From an uncultured Clostridia bacterium (GTDB taxonomy: Bacteria > Bacillota > Clostridia > Oscillospirales > Ruminococcaceae), in NCBI GenBank assembly GCA_947624575.1, contig CANQKY010000002.1, positions 1 to 64,000 of the forward strand: 64,000 bases of DNA, in the 5' to 3' direction. The translations under genes and the position numbers were made by a program. The notes beneath the pieces were generated by a model, which was not told where the DNA came from, searched no databases, and saw only the letters and a list, made by a program, of their open reading frames with translations. This document shows positions 17,062 to 26,532 of this stretch, one piece after another (the stretch's first letter is position 1; each line of letters starts with the position of its first letter).

Positions 17062-18260
17062 AAGCACTCCCCCTCCGCCAAAGTCTCGGTCACGATCCCG
17101 TCCGGCGTGACAAAATCCAGACGCGGGATCCCCCGCTCTGCGGCATAAGCCTCGGCTTCCTCCTTGGTGGTGTAAACCGAGTATTCCGCACAGAGCTTCT
17201 GATCCGCCAAACGGCGGCGGTGACGCAGCGCCTGCGTCTCACAGCCCTGCGCGGCGCAGACCAGCACCGACGGATCGGGCAATGACACGATGCCTTTTTG
17301 CAAAAGTGCTGCCGCCAGCGCGTCCGGACGGACACCAAAACCGACAGCCGGAAGATCGGCGCCGAAACGGGAGAGCAGGCGGTCGTACCGTCCGCCCGAA
17401 AGCACCGTCTCACCGTGTCCCGCCAGATAGCCCCTAAAGACGATACCGGTATAATAGGAGGGACGGTTGACAAGCCCCAAATCCACCGTGATATGCCTTG
17501 GCTCGGTCAACGCGGAAAGTGCCTGATACTGCCGCCGCAATTCCTCGATCAGCCGGTCGATATCGGGATCGGCAAACAAGCGGGAGGCGCGATCCAGCAC
17601 CTCCGCCCCGCCGAACAGGCGTGGCATCTGCCGAAGCGAAAGGAGCATCGGATCGTTCCCCAATCCGGCAAGGCGGTCGCTTAAGGCGGGATAATTTTTG
17701 CTTTCGATCAATCCGCGCAGTTCCTCGCTTATCTCATCGCTCAGCGAAAGCTTTTTCATCAGCGTGTGAAAAATACCGATATGGCTCAGCTCCAGCCGGA
17801 AATCGGCGGCGTCGCTGCACTGAAGCACCTCCAACGCCATGGCGAGAACCTCCAGATCGGCGCGGCGGGAATCCGCCCCGATCACCTCGATTCCGGTCTG
17901 CACCACCTCGTTGCTATGCCCGCTGAGTGCCGGATTGGCGTTATATACGCTTTGATTGTAATAAAGCCGGATCGGCAGGCTGTGATTTTTCAGCCTGGTC
18001 GCCGCAAGGCGGGCGATCGGCATGGTGGAATCGGGACGGAGTGTGATCAGCCTGCCCTTGCCGTCGGTGAGCTTATACATCTGCTCCTGCGGCATGGCAT
18101 CGAATACATCGAGAAACTCGATCCCGGGCGTCACCACCTCGGTAAACCCGTATCCCTCAAACAGTCGCGCAAGCTGAGCTTCAACCTGCCGTCTGGCGGC
18201 ACATTCTTCAAACAGAAAATCCTTTGTGCCCTCCGGCGTGATCATGCGGTATTTTGACAT
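17058..18260 (-). CDS. hisZ: ATP phosphoribosyltransferase regulatory subunit (HisRS paralogue)
   Basis: A 400-aa class II aminoacyl-tRNA-synthetase-like protein: motif 1-like MITPEGTKDFLFEECAARRQ, motif 2 LITLRPDSTMPIARLAATRL, motif 3-like GGRYDRLLSRFGADLPAVGFG. Its place as first gene before a short hisG, rather than next to aspS, argues for HisZ over HisS. A C-terminal segment of about 80 residues (VLVCAAQGCETQALRH...) resembles an anticodon-binding-like domain, which is often reduced in HisZ, so a HisS-like origin is evident. It opens the operon. Confidence 0.9.
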   Translation of the reverse strand: MSKYRMITPEGTKDFLFEECAARRQVEAQLARLFEGYGFTEVVTPGIEFLDVFDAMPQEQMYKLTDGKGRLITLRPDSTMPIARLAATRLKNHSLPIRLYYNQSVYNANPALSGHSNEVVQTGIEVIGADSRRADLEVLAMALEVLQCSDAADFRLELSHIGIFHTLMKKLSLSDEISEELRGLIESKNYPALSDRLAGLGNDPMLLSLRQMPRLFGGAEVLDRASRLFADPDIDRLIEELRRQYQALSALTEPRHITVDLGLVNRPSYYTGIVFRGYLAGHGETVLSGGRYDRLLSRFGADLPAVGFGVRPDALAAALLQKGIVSLPDPSVLVCAAQGCETQALRHRRRLADQKLCAEYSVYTTKEEAEAYAAERGIPRLDFVTPDGIVTETLAEGECL

Positions 18261-18291
18261 AGATACCCTCTTTTCACTTTATCGTGCTACC

Positions 18292-18320
18292 ATGATAACA
18301 TGATATTGCGGAAAAGTCAA
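18292..18320 (-). promoter_or_regulatory. Sigma-A promoter of the his operon
   Basis: Minus-strand TTGACT, 17 nt, TATCAT. The predicted leader before hisZ ATG (18260) is only about 25 nt, too short for a T-box or a his attenuator. Confidence 0.85.
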
Positions 18321-18331
18321 CCCGTTTCCCC

Positions 18332-18372
18332 AAAAAAATTCCTGCAAAAGCGAATGCCGTTGCAGGAATTTT
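18332..18372 (-). terminator. pfkA terminator
   Basis: Minus-strand AAAATTCCTGCAA / TTGCAGGAATTTT stem (13 bp) followed by a T7 run. It separates pfkA from the his promoter. Confidence 0.92.
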
Positions 18373-18387
18373 CTTTGAAAAAAGACT

Positions 18388-19353
18388 TTACAGGGCGATG
18401 CAGTGCGCCACTTCAAACAGATTCATATCCAGCTCTTTCTTCATTTGGAGTGCTTCCTGAATATCGTAATCGACCAGCTTGTCGTTCTTAAGCCCGACCA
18501 CGCGGTTGCCGATCCCCTTCGACAGCAATTCCACCGCATGGAAGCCCATGATAGAGGCAACCAGACGGTCGCGCTGTGTCGGCGAGCCGCCGCGCTGCAC
18601 ATGACCCAGAATGGTCGCACGGGACTCGACGCCGGTGCGCTCTTCGATCTCCTTAGCCAGGCGGTCCACATCGCCGATGCCCTCCGCCACCAGAACAATA
18701 TTGTGGCTCTTGCCCTTGTTCTGCGCGATGAGAATCTTTTCCACCAGCTTATCCATGCTGAACTCCAGCTCCGGCACGATCACATAGGTGCCGCCGCAGG
18801 TGATGCTGGTATTGAGTGCGATATGACCGGCATGGCGACCCATGACCTCAACCACGCTGCAGCGGTTGTGGGAAGCGGAGGTGTCACGCAGCTTGTCGAT
18901 CATTTCCATGGCGGTATTGAGTGCAGTATCATAGCCGATCGTATAATCGGTACTGGCGATATCGTTATCGATCGTGCCGGGGAGTCCCACGCAGGGCACG
19001 CCGTGCGCCGACAGGTCTGCCGCGCCACGATAGGAGCCGTCACCGCCGATGACCACAACGCCGTCCAGACCGCGATACTGGCAGATGCGAACCGCCTGCT
19101 GCACGCCCGCTTCCTCCTTAAACTCGGGACAGCGCGCCGTACCCAGCACCGTGCCGCCTTTGCGCAGGTAATCCATCACATCTGTGGTACTCATCTCGTA
19201 CATGTCGCCGTTGATCAAACCGGTATAACCGCGGCGAATGCCCATGACTTCAATACCGAGGCGGTTTGCATAGCGAACTACGGCGCGTACCGCGGCGTTC
19301 ATACCGGGGGCGTCACCGCCGCTTGTCAATACACCAATGCGTTTTACTTCCAT
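18388..19353 (-). CDS. pfkA: ATP-dependent 6-phosphofructokinase
   Basis: A 321-aa enzyme, normal bacterial length. Visible: RIGVLTSGGDAPGMNAAVRA (ATP loop), VVIGGDGSYRGA (GGDGS, ATP type, rather than GGDDT of the PPi type), GLPGTIDNDI with catalytic Asp, EVMGRHAGHIA and GHVQRGGSPTQRDR. Commits fructose-6-phosphate to glycolysis. It has a strong GGAGGAGG RBS and its own promoter downstream of dnaE; the dnaE-pfkA order is common in Clostridia. Confidence 0.97.
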   Translation of the reverse strand: MEVKRIGVLTSGGDAPGMNAAVRAVVRYANRLGIEVMGIRRGYTGLINGDMYEMSTTDVMDYLRKGGTVLGTARCPEFKEEAGVQQAVRICQYRGLDGVVVIGGDGSYRGAADLSAHGVPCVGLPGTIDNDIASTDYTIGYDTALNTAMEMIDKLRDTSASHNRCSVVEVMGRHAGHIALNTSITCGGTYVIVPELEFSMDKLVEKILIAQNKGKSHNIVLVAEGIGDVDRLAKEIEERTGVESRATILGHVQRGGSPTQRDRLVASIMGFHAVELLSKGIGNRVVGLKNDKLVDYDIQEALQMKKELDMNLFEVAHCIAL

Positions 19354-19404
19354 GATGAAATCCTCCTCCCAAAAGATGACTGACTATGCAGTCTCATTAC
19401 CTAT

Positions 19405-19434
19405 ATTTTACCGCAATATGACCCAATCTGTCAA
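19405..19434 (-). promoter_or_regulatory. Sigma-A promoter of pfkA
   Basis: Minus-strand TTGACA, 18 nt, TAAAAT in the dnaE-pfkA gap. Confidence 0.8.
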
Positions 19435-19451
19435 CTACCTTTTCAGCGATA

Positions 19452-22400
19452 TCACTTGACAGCGACCGAATCCTTCCCGAGCTGTGCCGAAAGCGCCGCC
19501 AAAAGCGGGTCGGTCACCGTCACCCCCTCGATACCGAACGGCGACACATACCGCTTTTGATCCGCAAAATAGAGGATCACCTTGGTTTTGCCGGAATAAC
19601 GCCGCAGCACGGTCATCAAAGCGGGCAGCGCCGGATCGTCCTGCCCCCGCACCCGCAAAAAGAGCTTTGCCGGTGTTTTGCGGGCGGCAAGTGCTTCGGG
19701 TGAAAGCAGCTCCCCTGCCAGTATGACCGGCTGTTCCTCCTCTTTCAGCGAAAGCGTTCCCCGCACGGCAAGCACGCTCCCCCTTTGCAGGCGGCGCGCT
19801 TCCTTTTGATAGAGGGAGGAAAAGACAAGCACCTCTATCTGACCGGTACGGTCCTCCAGCTTGACAAACGCCATTTGATCCCCCGAACGGGTCTTGGTCG
19901 TTTTGATCTCCTGCAAAACGCCCAGCAGCAGGTGTTTGGTTTTATCGCCAAAGCGGGGGTCGCCGCTCTCCGCGCCGTCGATCAGCGCAGAGACCGTTTC
20001 CACTCCGGCTAAGCGGGAAACCTGCTCATACCGGTCCAGTGGGTGTCCCGACAGGAAAAAGCCGGTCATCTCCTGCTCCATTTCCATTTTTTCCTGCTCG
20101 GAAAAATCGGAGAGGGTGGGTATCTGCGCGCCTTCCTCCGGTGACAGATCGCCAAACAGGTTAAACTGACCCTCCTGATTCTGCTTGTGAAGCTGTGCAA
20201 GCTGCTCAAAAATAACAGGGTATGCCGCCAGCATCTCCCTTCGGTTATGGGGGAAGCTGTCCATGGCGCCACAACGGATCAGGCTTTCCATCATTCGTTT
20301 ATTGCTTTCCTTGCCGTAAAGCCGTTCACAGAAATCGTTGAGGTCGCGAAAAGCTCCGTTTTTCTCCCGCTCTGCCATGATCGCGGCGATCATGCCGTCC
20401 CCGAGATTTTTCACCGCGCCGAGCCCGAACCGGATTCCTTTCCCCTCCACGGTAAACTCATAATGAGAAAGGTTGATGTCGGGCGGCAGCACCGGACAGC
20501 CGTTTGCCGCCGCAGCCGCAATATATTCGGTCGCCTTGCCGCTGCCCCGCACGCTGGTGAGCAGCGCCGCGAAGTATGCCGCCGGTGCGTACCGTTTGAG
20601 GTAGGCGGTCTGGTACGCCACCGTGGCATAGCAGACCGCGTGCGCCTTATTGAACGCATAGGACGCAAAGGAGACCATTTCGTCAAAGATTCGGTTGGCA
20701 ATATCCTCTGGAATGCCGTTCGCCACACAGCCCGGGCAGTCCACCGTGCCGTCCGGATTGATCTTGCCGTGAACGAAATAGGTGCGTTCCTCGGTCATAA
20801 CCGTCTTTTTCTTTTTCGCCATCGCACGGCGGACCAGATCGGCTCTGCCATAGGAGTATCCCGCCAGCGCACGGCAGATCTGCATGACCTGCTCCTGATA
20901 GACGATACAGCCGTAGGTCACCTCCAAAATCGGCTTCAAAGCAGGGTGGAGATACCGAATCCGATCGGGGTGATGCCGGTTTTCGATATAGCGGGGGATC
21001 GAATCCATCGGTCCCGGGCGGTAGAGCGCGATCACCGCGATGAGATCCTCCAGACTTTCGGGTTTCAGCTGCTGCAGCACCCGCTTCATGCCGGCGGATT
21101 CAAACTGGAACACGCCGTCGCTGTCCCCCTGCGCCATCATGCGGAACACACCCGCATCGTCCGGCGGAATCTTTGCGATCGAAAAATCGGGATCGGTCTT
21201 TCGTATAATCTGCTCCGCATCGTGAATGACGGTGAGATTCCGCAGACCGAGGCAGTCGATCTTCAGCAGTCCCAGCTCCTCCAGCGCGGTCATGGTATAC
21301 TGGGTGACGACCGCATCGTCGTTTTTGGCAAGCGGCACATACCGGTCCGCCTCCCGATCGGTGATGACCACCCCCGCCGCGTGGGTGGAGGCGTGCCGCG
21401 GCATTCCCTCCAGACGGCGGGCGGTATCGATCAGGGTGTGTATAGCAGGGTCGGTCTGATAGAGCGCACGCAGGTCCTGCCGCTCCCGCAGAGCACCGTC
21501 GATCGTGGCGTTGAGCTGACGGGGGATCATTTTCGCAATCCTGTCCACCTCCTGATAGGACATACCCAGCGCCCGCCCGACATCACGCACCGCCTGCCGT
21601 GCCGCCATGGTGCCGAAGGTCACGATCTGCATCACATGATCGCTGCCGTACCGGCGAATGATATAGTCGATCACTTCCCCTCGCCGCTCATAGCAGAAAT
21701 CAATATCAAAGTCCGGCATACTGATTCGCTCAGGATTCAAAAACCGCTCAAAGAGCAGCCGGTATTTCATCGGGTCCACATCGGTGATCCCGATTGCATA
21801 CGCCACGATGCTCGCCGCACCGCTCCCCCGCCCGGGTCCCACCGGTATGCCGGCAGAACGGGCGAAATCAATAATGTCGTGAACGATCAGATAATAGTCC
21901 ACATACCCCATACGGGTGATGACCGAAAGCTCATACGAGAGCCTTTCTTCCGCCTCTTTGTCCGGCGTGCCGTACCGCCGCTTCATACCGGCTGCCGCCA
22001 GCGCGCGGAGATAGCTTTCGTTGTCCTGTCCGTCCGGTGCGGTGAATTTGGGCAGCTTCATCTCACCGAAGGTAAACTCCACCCGACAGCGTTCGGCAAT
22101 CTTCGCGGTGTTCTCGACCGCGTTCGGATAATCGGCAAAAAGGGCGCTCATCTCCTCCTCCGATTTGAGGTAAAACTCCTCGGTGGAAAGCTCCAGATTG
22201 CCCTCCTGCCCCACCACCTGATTGGTCTGGATCGCCATCAGCACCCGCTGGGTGTGGGCGTCCTCCCGCCTGAGATAGTGGACGTCGTTGGTCGCCGCCA
22301 TCGGAATACCGGTTTGACGGGAAACCTCCCGCAGCAGCGGCAGCACCCGCTTTTCCTCCGGTATGCCGTGATCTTGAATCTCGATATAATAATGATCCTG

Positions 22401-22898
22401 CCCGAATATGTCGGCATACCGCTTTGCGAGCTCCACCGCACCGGCAAGGTCGCCGTTTTGCAAAAGGCGTGGCAACTGCCCGACCATACAGCCCGAAAGG
22501 GCAATCAGACCTTTCGCGTGTGCGCGCAGCAGCTCTTCGTCCACCCGAGGGCGGTGATAAAATCCGTCGATAAAACCGGCGGAGACCAGCTTCATCAGAT
22601 TGTGATAGCCTGTTTCATTCTCGCAGAGAAGGGTCAGGTGGTAGGGGCTGTTATCCAGCTTATGCACCTTGTCAAACCGCGTACGGGGCGCAACATATAC
22701 CTCACACCCGATGATTGGGCGAATCCCCTCCGCCTTACAGGCTTTATAAAAGTCGATCACGCCGTACATAACGCCGTGGTCGGTGATTGCAAGCGCCGAT
22801 TGCCCCTGCTCTTTGGCGCATTTCGCCATCTCTTTGATCCGGCAGGCGCCGTCGAGCAGGCTGTATTCACTGTGAACATGAAGATGCACAAATGCCAT
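19452..22898 (-). CDS. dnaE: DNA polymerase III subunit alpha
   Basis: A 1148-aa C-family replicative polymerase of the DnaE type (no inserted exonuclease, unlike PolC). Domains in order: PHP (FVHLHVHSEYSLLDG, about 1-210), polymerase core with GPGRGSGAASIVAYA and catalytic PDFDIDFCYERRGEV, fingers, helix-hairpin-helix (about 790-880), and an OB domain near 970-1060 (GDQMAFVKLEDRTGQIEVLVF). The start lies 3 nt after the whiA stop, so whiA and dnaE are co-transcribed. Normal length. Confidence 0.96.
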   Translation of the reverse strand: MAFVHLHVHSEYSLLDGACRIKEMAKCAKEQGQSALAITDHGVMYGVIDFYKACKAEGIRPIIGCEVYVAPRTRFDKVHKLDNSPYHLTLLCENETGYHNLMKLVSAGFIDGFYHRPRVDEELLRAHAKGLIALSGCMVGQLPRLLQNGDLAGAVELAKRYADIFGQDHYYIEIQDHGIPEEKRVLPLLREVSRQTGIPMAATNDVHYLRREDAHTQRVLMAIQTNQVVGQEGNLELSTEEFYLKSEEEMSALFADYPNAVENTAKIAERCRVEFTFGEMKLPKFTAPDGQDNESYLRALAAAGMKRRYGTPDKEAEERLSYELSVITRMGYVDYYLIVHDIIDFARSAGIPVGPGRGSGAASIVAYAIGITDVDPMKYRLLFERFLNPERISMPDFDIDFCYERRGEVIDYIIRRYGSDHVMQIVTFGTMAARQAVRDVGRALGMSYQEVDRIAKMIPRQLNATIDGALRERQDLRALYQTDPAIHTLIDTARRLEGMPRHASTHAAGVVITDREADRYVPLAKNDDAVVTQYTMTALEELGLLKIDCLGLRNLTVIHDAEQIIRKTDPDFSIAKIPPDDAGVFRMMAQGDSDGVFQFESAGMKRVLQQLKPESLEDLIAVIALYRPGPMDSIPRYIENRHHPDRIRYLHPALKPILEVTYGCIVYQEQVMQICRALAGYSYGRADLVRRAMAKKKKTVMTEERTYFVHGKINPDGTVDCPGCVANGIPEDIANRIFDEMVSFASYAFNKAHAVCYATVAYQTAYLKRYAPAAYFAALLTSVRGSGKATEYIAAAAANGCPVLPPDINLSHYEFTVEGKGIRFGLGAVKNLGDGMIAAIMAEREKNGAFRDLNDFCERLYGKESNKRMMESLIRCGAMDSFPHNRREMLAAYPVIFEQLAQLHKQNQEGQFNLFGDLSPEEGAQIPTLSDFSEQEKMEMEQEMTGFFLSGHPLDRYEQVSRLAGVETVSALIDGAESGDPRFGDKTKHLLLGVLQEIKTTKTRSGDQMAFVKLEDRTGQIEVLVFSSLYQKEARRLQRGSVLAVRGTLSLKEEEQPVILAGELLSPEALAARKTPAKLFLRVRGQDDPALPALMTVLRRYSGKTKVILYFADQKRYVSPFGIEGVTVTDPLLAALSAQLGKDSVAVK

Positions 22899-22901
22899 GG
22901 C

Positions 22902-23822
22902 TCACTTTCCCTCCTTTCGCAGTCGGTCGGCGATCTGCGAGAGCTTTTTCAGCCGATGATGCACGCCGCTGCGGGAGATCGGGACAGGCAAAAGCTCCTG
23001 CAATTCCCGCAAAGACAGATCGGTATGCCGCAGCCGCAGCATGGCAAGCTCCCGCAATTCATCGGGCAGCTCGGACAGACCGATCGTTTTGTCGATCAGC
23101 CGGATATCCTCGATCTCCCGATGAGACGCCGTCACCGTTTTGGTGAGATTTGCAGTTTCGCAATTGGTCTGACGGTTGGTGTGGTTTCGCACATCTTTGA
23201 TGATCTTTACCTCCATCAGCTCCAGCGCCTGCTTCGATGCGCCGAGCAGGGTGAGGATTTCCTCGATCGCAGTGCTGTCCTTTTGATAGAGCAGTTCGGT
23301 ATTCTTGCGGGAGGTGTGTTTGCATTCCACCCCGTTTTCGGCAAGATAGGTGCGAAAATGCTCCGCCAGAGCGAAGGAGCTTAACGCAAATTCCAGATGA
23401 TAATCCCGCTGTGGATCGGAAACACTGCCGCAGACCAGAAACGCGCCGCGGATAAAGGAAACGGCACAGCAGCCACGGGGCATCAATTCCAGACAGAGCC
23501 GTGCCGGATCGGACGGATTGAAATCAAAACAGCGCCGGATCATTTCGAGGTCCCGTTCACTCTGCACCGACACGGTATACATTTTCTTTTCTTCCCGCAG
23601 ATGCAGGTCGGTGGTCTCGACCGAAAGGATCAAATCGGTCAACGCGGACAGGCAGTCCACATAGCGGTTCATCACATCGCGGTGCTCGGTTTGAAGGAGG
23701 ACCCTGCCGTCGTCAAAGGCGCGGCTGAACAGCAGCATACCGTATGCCAGTGCCTTTTCGCAGTCGGGGCAGGCAGAGGGTACTTTGCAAAGCTCCTGCT
23801 TGACCTGATGGGAAAAAGACAT
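22902..23822 (-). CDS. whiA: WhiA-family DNA-binding regulator
   Basis: A 306-aa protein with an N-terminal pair of LAGLIDADG-homing-endonuclease-like domains (SFSHQVKQELCKVP...; RGAFLVCGSVSDPQRDYHLEF; FALAEHFRTYLAENG) and a C-terminal HTH (IGLSELPDELRELAMLRLRHTDLSLRELQELL, then SGVHHRLKKLSQIADRLR). WhiA controls sporulation-septation genes in actinobacteria and affects chromosome segregation and division in Firmicutes. ATG 23822 with GGAGGG upstream is used. It normally follows rapZ and yvcK, which are absent here. Confidence 0.94.
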   Translation of the reverse strand: MSFSHQVKQELCKVPSACPDCEKALAYGMLLFSRAFDDGRVLLQTEHRDVMNRYVDCLSALTDLILSVETTDLHLREEKKMYTVSVQSERDLEMIRRCFDFNPSDPARLCLELMPRGCCAVSFIRGAFLVCGSVSDPQRDYHLEFALSSFALAEHFRTYLAENGVECKHTSRKNTELLYQKDSTAIEEILTLLGASKQALELMEVKIIKDVRNHTNRQTNCETANLTKTVTASHREIEDIRLIDKTIGLSELPDELRELAMLRLRHTDLSLRELQELLPVPISRSGVHHRLKKLSQIADRLRKEGK

Positions 23823-23850
23823 ACCGTTCCCTCCAATCTTTCTAAATAAC

Positions 23851-23873
23851 AAAAAACCGCATACCGCGGTTTT
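23851..23873 (-). terminator. murB terminator
   Basis: Minus-strand AAAACCGC / GCGGTTTT stem with T6 tail, only 28 nt before the whiA start. No clear promoter fits between it and whiA, so whiA-dnaE transcription may depend on read-through or on an overlapping signal. Confidence 0.85.
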
Positions 23874-23876
23874 CGG

Positions 23877-24785
23877 TTATGGCAGTATCCGCACTTCACA
23901 TTCCAGATGATAACCGGTCTGCTCCGCCACCGTTTTCTGCACATGGCGGATCAGCGCGAGCATATCCGCGCAGGTGGCGTGACCGGTATTCACAAGAAAG
24001 CCGCTGTGCTTTTCGCTGACCATTGCATCGCCCACCGACACGCCCTTCAGCCCGCACTGCTCGATCAGCGCGGCGGCGTAATTCCCCTTTGGACGGCGGA
24101 ATGTACTGCCCGCACTGGGGAACTCCAGCGGCTGTTTTGCCTTCCGCCTTGCCATCAGTTCGTCCATACGGGCGCGGATCGCCGCCGGTTCCCCCTCTTT
24201 GAGAGAAAGGGTGACGGTGGTGATGCAGTCTTTGCGGTCGCTGTATGCGCTGTGCCGATAGGACAACTCGAGCGCGTCACCCGAAAGAGAACCCGCTTCC
24301 CCCCGCTCGTCCAGATGGGTGCAGGAGATCATAACGTCTTTCATCTCGCCGCCGTAAGCACCCGCGTTCATATACGCCGCACCGCCGATACTGCCCGGAA
24401 TCCCCCAGGCAAACTCCAGTCCGGTCAGCCCATGCAATAACGCAAACCGGCAGACTGAGGAAAGCGATGCGCCTGCCTGACAGCAGAGGGTATGCCCGTC
24501 TAAAAGCGTGATCTGCGAAAAATCATGCCCCAGCAGAATAACCACACCGTCGATCCCGTCGTCCGAGATCAAAAGGTTCGAGCCGTTTCCGATCAGATAA
24601 AAGGGCAGTCCTTCGGCATGACAGACGCGCAGCAGACCGGCGATCTGTCCCTCGGACGCGGGCTTTACCAATACGGCTGCCCGACCGCCGATCTTGAAAG
24701 TCGTATAAGGTGCAAGCGGCTCATCGCAAAGGCAGGTAATATGCTCCGCCTTGGCATAGCGAACGACCGATGTGACATCTATCAT
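23877..24785 (-). CDS. murB: UDP-N-acetylenolpyruvoylglucosamine reductase
   Basis: A 302-aa type IIa MurB, FAD-dependent, making UDP-MurNAc. FAD-binding segments: LAPYTTFKIGGRAAVLVKP, FYLIGNGSNLLISDDGIDG, LEFAWGIPGSIGGAAYMNAGAYGGEM. The catalytic region FPSAGSTFRRPKGNYAAALIE contains the active Ser. Typical length. It lies downstream of the PHP phosphatase and hprK. Confidence 0.96.
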   Translation of the reverse strand: MIDVTSVVRYAKAEHITCLCDEPLAPYTTFKIGGRAAVLVKPASEGQIAGLLRVCHAEGLPFYLIGNGSNLLISDDGIDGVVILLGHDFSQITLLDGHTLCCQAGASLSSVCRFALLHGLTGLEFAWGIPGSIGGAAYMNAGAYGGEMKDVMISCTHLDERGEAGSLSGDALELSYRHSAYSDRKDCITTVTLSLKEGEPAAIRARMDELMARRKAKQPLEFPSAGSTFRRPKGNYAAALIEQCGLKGVSVGDAMVSEKHSGFLVNTGHATCADMLALIRHVQKTVAEQTGYHLECEVRILP

Positions 24786-24811
24786 AGGAAAACACTCCGA
24801 TCAAAACGGTA

Positions 24812-25543
24812 TTATCGCGCCCGCCAATCGTCCCCATGCTTGGCGGCAAGATAGGAAAACAGGCGATCCGCCGAAGCGTTGAGGATCAATTCCTCTGGAA
24901 AGTCGATCTCCTTTAGCATTTCGAGCGCACCCGACACCTCACCGATCGCCATACAAAAATGCGCGTCCGAATCCACGGCGACCGGAACGCGGTACTCCTT
25001 ACAAAGCCGTGCGATCTCCACGCAGTTTTTCCTGCTTTCGGGACGGACAGAAAGAGAACCGGCGTTGATCTCCACGATCTTCCCCGCTTCCCCAAACACC
25101 GGTATCACCCGCCGGTAATCGTAGGCAAAAGCGGGTGTGCCGCTATGTCCGATCAAATCAATGAGGGGATTTTCCGCGACCTTCAAATACGCCCGTGTCG
25201 TTTCCTCCATTGTGCGGGCGGTGCAGACCCGCCGGTGCATGGAAGCCACCACCCAATCCAAATCGGACAAAACGGAATCGGGCAGGTCAAGCCGCCCGTC
25301 CGCGTCCAAAATATTCACTTCCGCTCCCCGCAACAGGGTTACGCCCTCCCACTCGCGGGGCAGTGCGTCCAAATTCATAAAATGCCAGATATGCGGCGCG
25401 TCCTGCATATCGGGCGCATGATCGGTGCTCGCAATGGCGCGCAGACCAATCTTCGCGGCATGATGCAGATTCTCCAGCACCGTACTGTACGCATGGGTGG
25501 ACGCAACAGTATGGGTGTGGAGATCCGCCTCAATAGAATACAT
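24812..25543 (-). CDS. PHP-domain phosphatase (YcdX-like)
   Basis: A 243-aa stand-alone PHP protein with the metal-ligand series DLHTHT, STDHAPD, HRRVCT, GHSG, EINAGSL and DSDAHF. The pattern matches YcdX-type phosphatases rather than HisK. Because the his operon here carries no histidinol-phosphatase gene, this protein is one local candidate for that step, but the sequence type does not single it out. It lies between hprK and murB, a common clostridial neighbourhood. Confidence 0.87.
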   Translation of the reverse strand: MYSIEADLHTHTVASTHAYSTVLENLHHAAKIGLRAIASTDHAPDMQDAPHIWHFMNLDALPREWEGVTLLRGAEVNILDADGRLDLPDSVLSDLDWVVASMHRRVCTARTMEETTRAYLKVAENPLIDLIGHSGTPAFAYDYRRVIPVFGEAGKIVEINAGSLSVRPESRKNCVEIARLCKEYRVPVAVDSDAHFCMAIGEVSGALEMLKEIDFPEELILNASADRLFSYLAAKHGDDWRAR

Positions 25544-25554
25544 ATGCCGTCACC

Positions 25555-26517
25555 TCAGAGTAAATCCCAATCCTTGGTATCAAGTGCCGCTTCGTCCGTC
25601 TCCATACCGAGGTGCTTCATCAGCTCGACCGCGGCGTTATACCCCATTCGCTTCTGGCGGTTATTCATCGCGGCGACCTCCAGCAGAATACCGAGATTCC
25701 GCCCCGGCTTGACCGGCAGGGTGAGCGAGGGTATCTTGACACCCAAAATCTCCTCATACTCGGTATCGATCCCCATACGGTCATACACCTTATCGGGGTC
25801 CCACAGCTCCATCTGCACGATCAAATCCACCTTTTCGGTCAGCTTGACCGCGCCGATCCCGAACAGACGGCGGGCATTGATGATGCCGATGCCGCGCAGC
25901 TCCAGAAAGTGCCGGATATTCTCCGGCGATGCACCGACAATCTGTCGGGCGGAGATACGCTTTAACTCCACCGCGTCGTCCGCGATCAGGCGGTGGCCGC
26001 GCTTGACAAGCTCGATCGCCGTTTCGCTTTTACCGATCCCGCTGTCACCCAGCAGCAAAATTCCTTCGCCGTAAATCTCGACCAGAACGCCGTGACGGGT
26101 GATCCGAGGCGCCAGTTCCAGATTGAGATACTGGATTGCGTTAAACATAAACGCAGTCGTATGATCCTCGGTACGAAGCAATGGAATCTCATGCTCCTTT
26201 GCCGCCGCCAGCAGAGCCGGAAAGGGTGTGAGCCCATTGGTCACGACCAAAGCCGGTATCTTGGACGCCAAAAGCGAGTGGATCCGTGCCTGACGGGTCG
26301 GCTGAGGGAGACTGGTGAGATAGGAAAACTCCATATTCCCAAGGATTTGAATCCGGCTCGGCTCAAAGTCCTGATAAAAGCCGGACAGATGCAGCCCGGG
26401 ACGGTTGACCTCCGCCGTGGAGATCATGATATTCTCCGCATCGGCAGGAAGATAAAGTGCTTCCAGACTGCATTCCTTGATAAATTTTTTCAGCGGTACC
26501 GTATAATTACTGCTCAT
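25555..26517 (-). CDS. hprK: HPr kinase/phosphorylase
   Basis: A 320-aa bifunctional sensor of carbon catabolite repression acting on Ser46 of HPr. The P-loop is LLLGDSGIGKSETAIEL, followed by ADDAVELKRIS and the family signature LELRGIGIINARRLFG. N-terminal domain about 1-130. Full length. HPr itself is not in the window. Confidence 0.96.
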   Translation of the reverse strand: MSSNYTVPLKKFIKECSLEALYLPADAENIMISTAEVNRPGLHLSGFYQDFEPSRIQILGNMEFSYLTSLPQPTRQARIHSLLASKIPALVVTNGLTPFPALLAAAKEHEIPLLRTEDHTTAFMFNAIQYLNLELAPRITRHGVLVEIYGEGILLLGDSGIGKSETAIELVKRGHRLIADDAVELKRISARQIVGASPENIRHFLELRGIGIINARRLFGIGAVKLTEKVDLIVQMELWDPDKVYDRMGIDTEYEEILGVKIPSLTLPVKPGRNLGILLEVAAMNNRQKRMGYNAAVELMKHLGMETDEAALDTKDWDLL

Positions 26518-26532
26518 GCTGTTATTCCTTTA

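Noticed and set aside
17058-18260. Calling this gene hisS
   Set aside because: It is first in an operon with a short-form hisG that needs HisZ; no aspS is adjacent.
18261-18330. T-box or histidine attenuator before hisZ
   Set aside because: The promoter leaves a leader of about 25 nt, with no specifier loop, T-box sequence or antiterminator.
20187-23384. 1065-codon open frame on the plus strand opposite dnaE
   Set aside because: It lies antisense to dnaE and whiA, is rich in His/Arg and has no domain-like pattern. Long antisense frames are expected from the GC-rich codon use of these genes.
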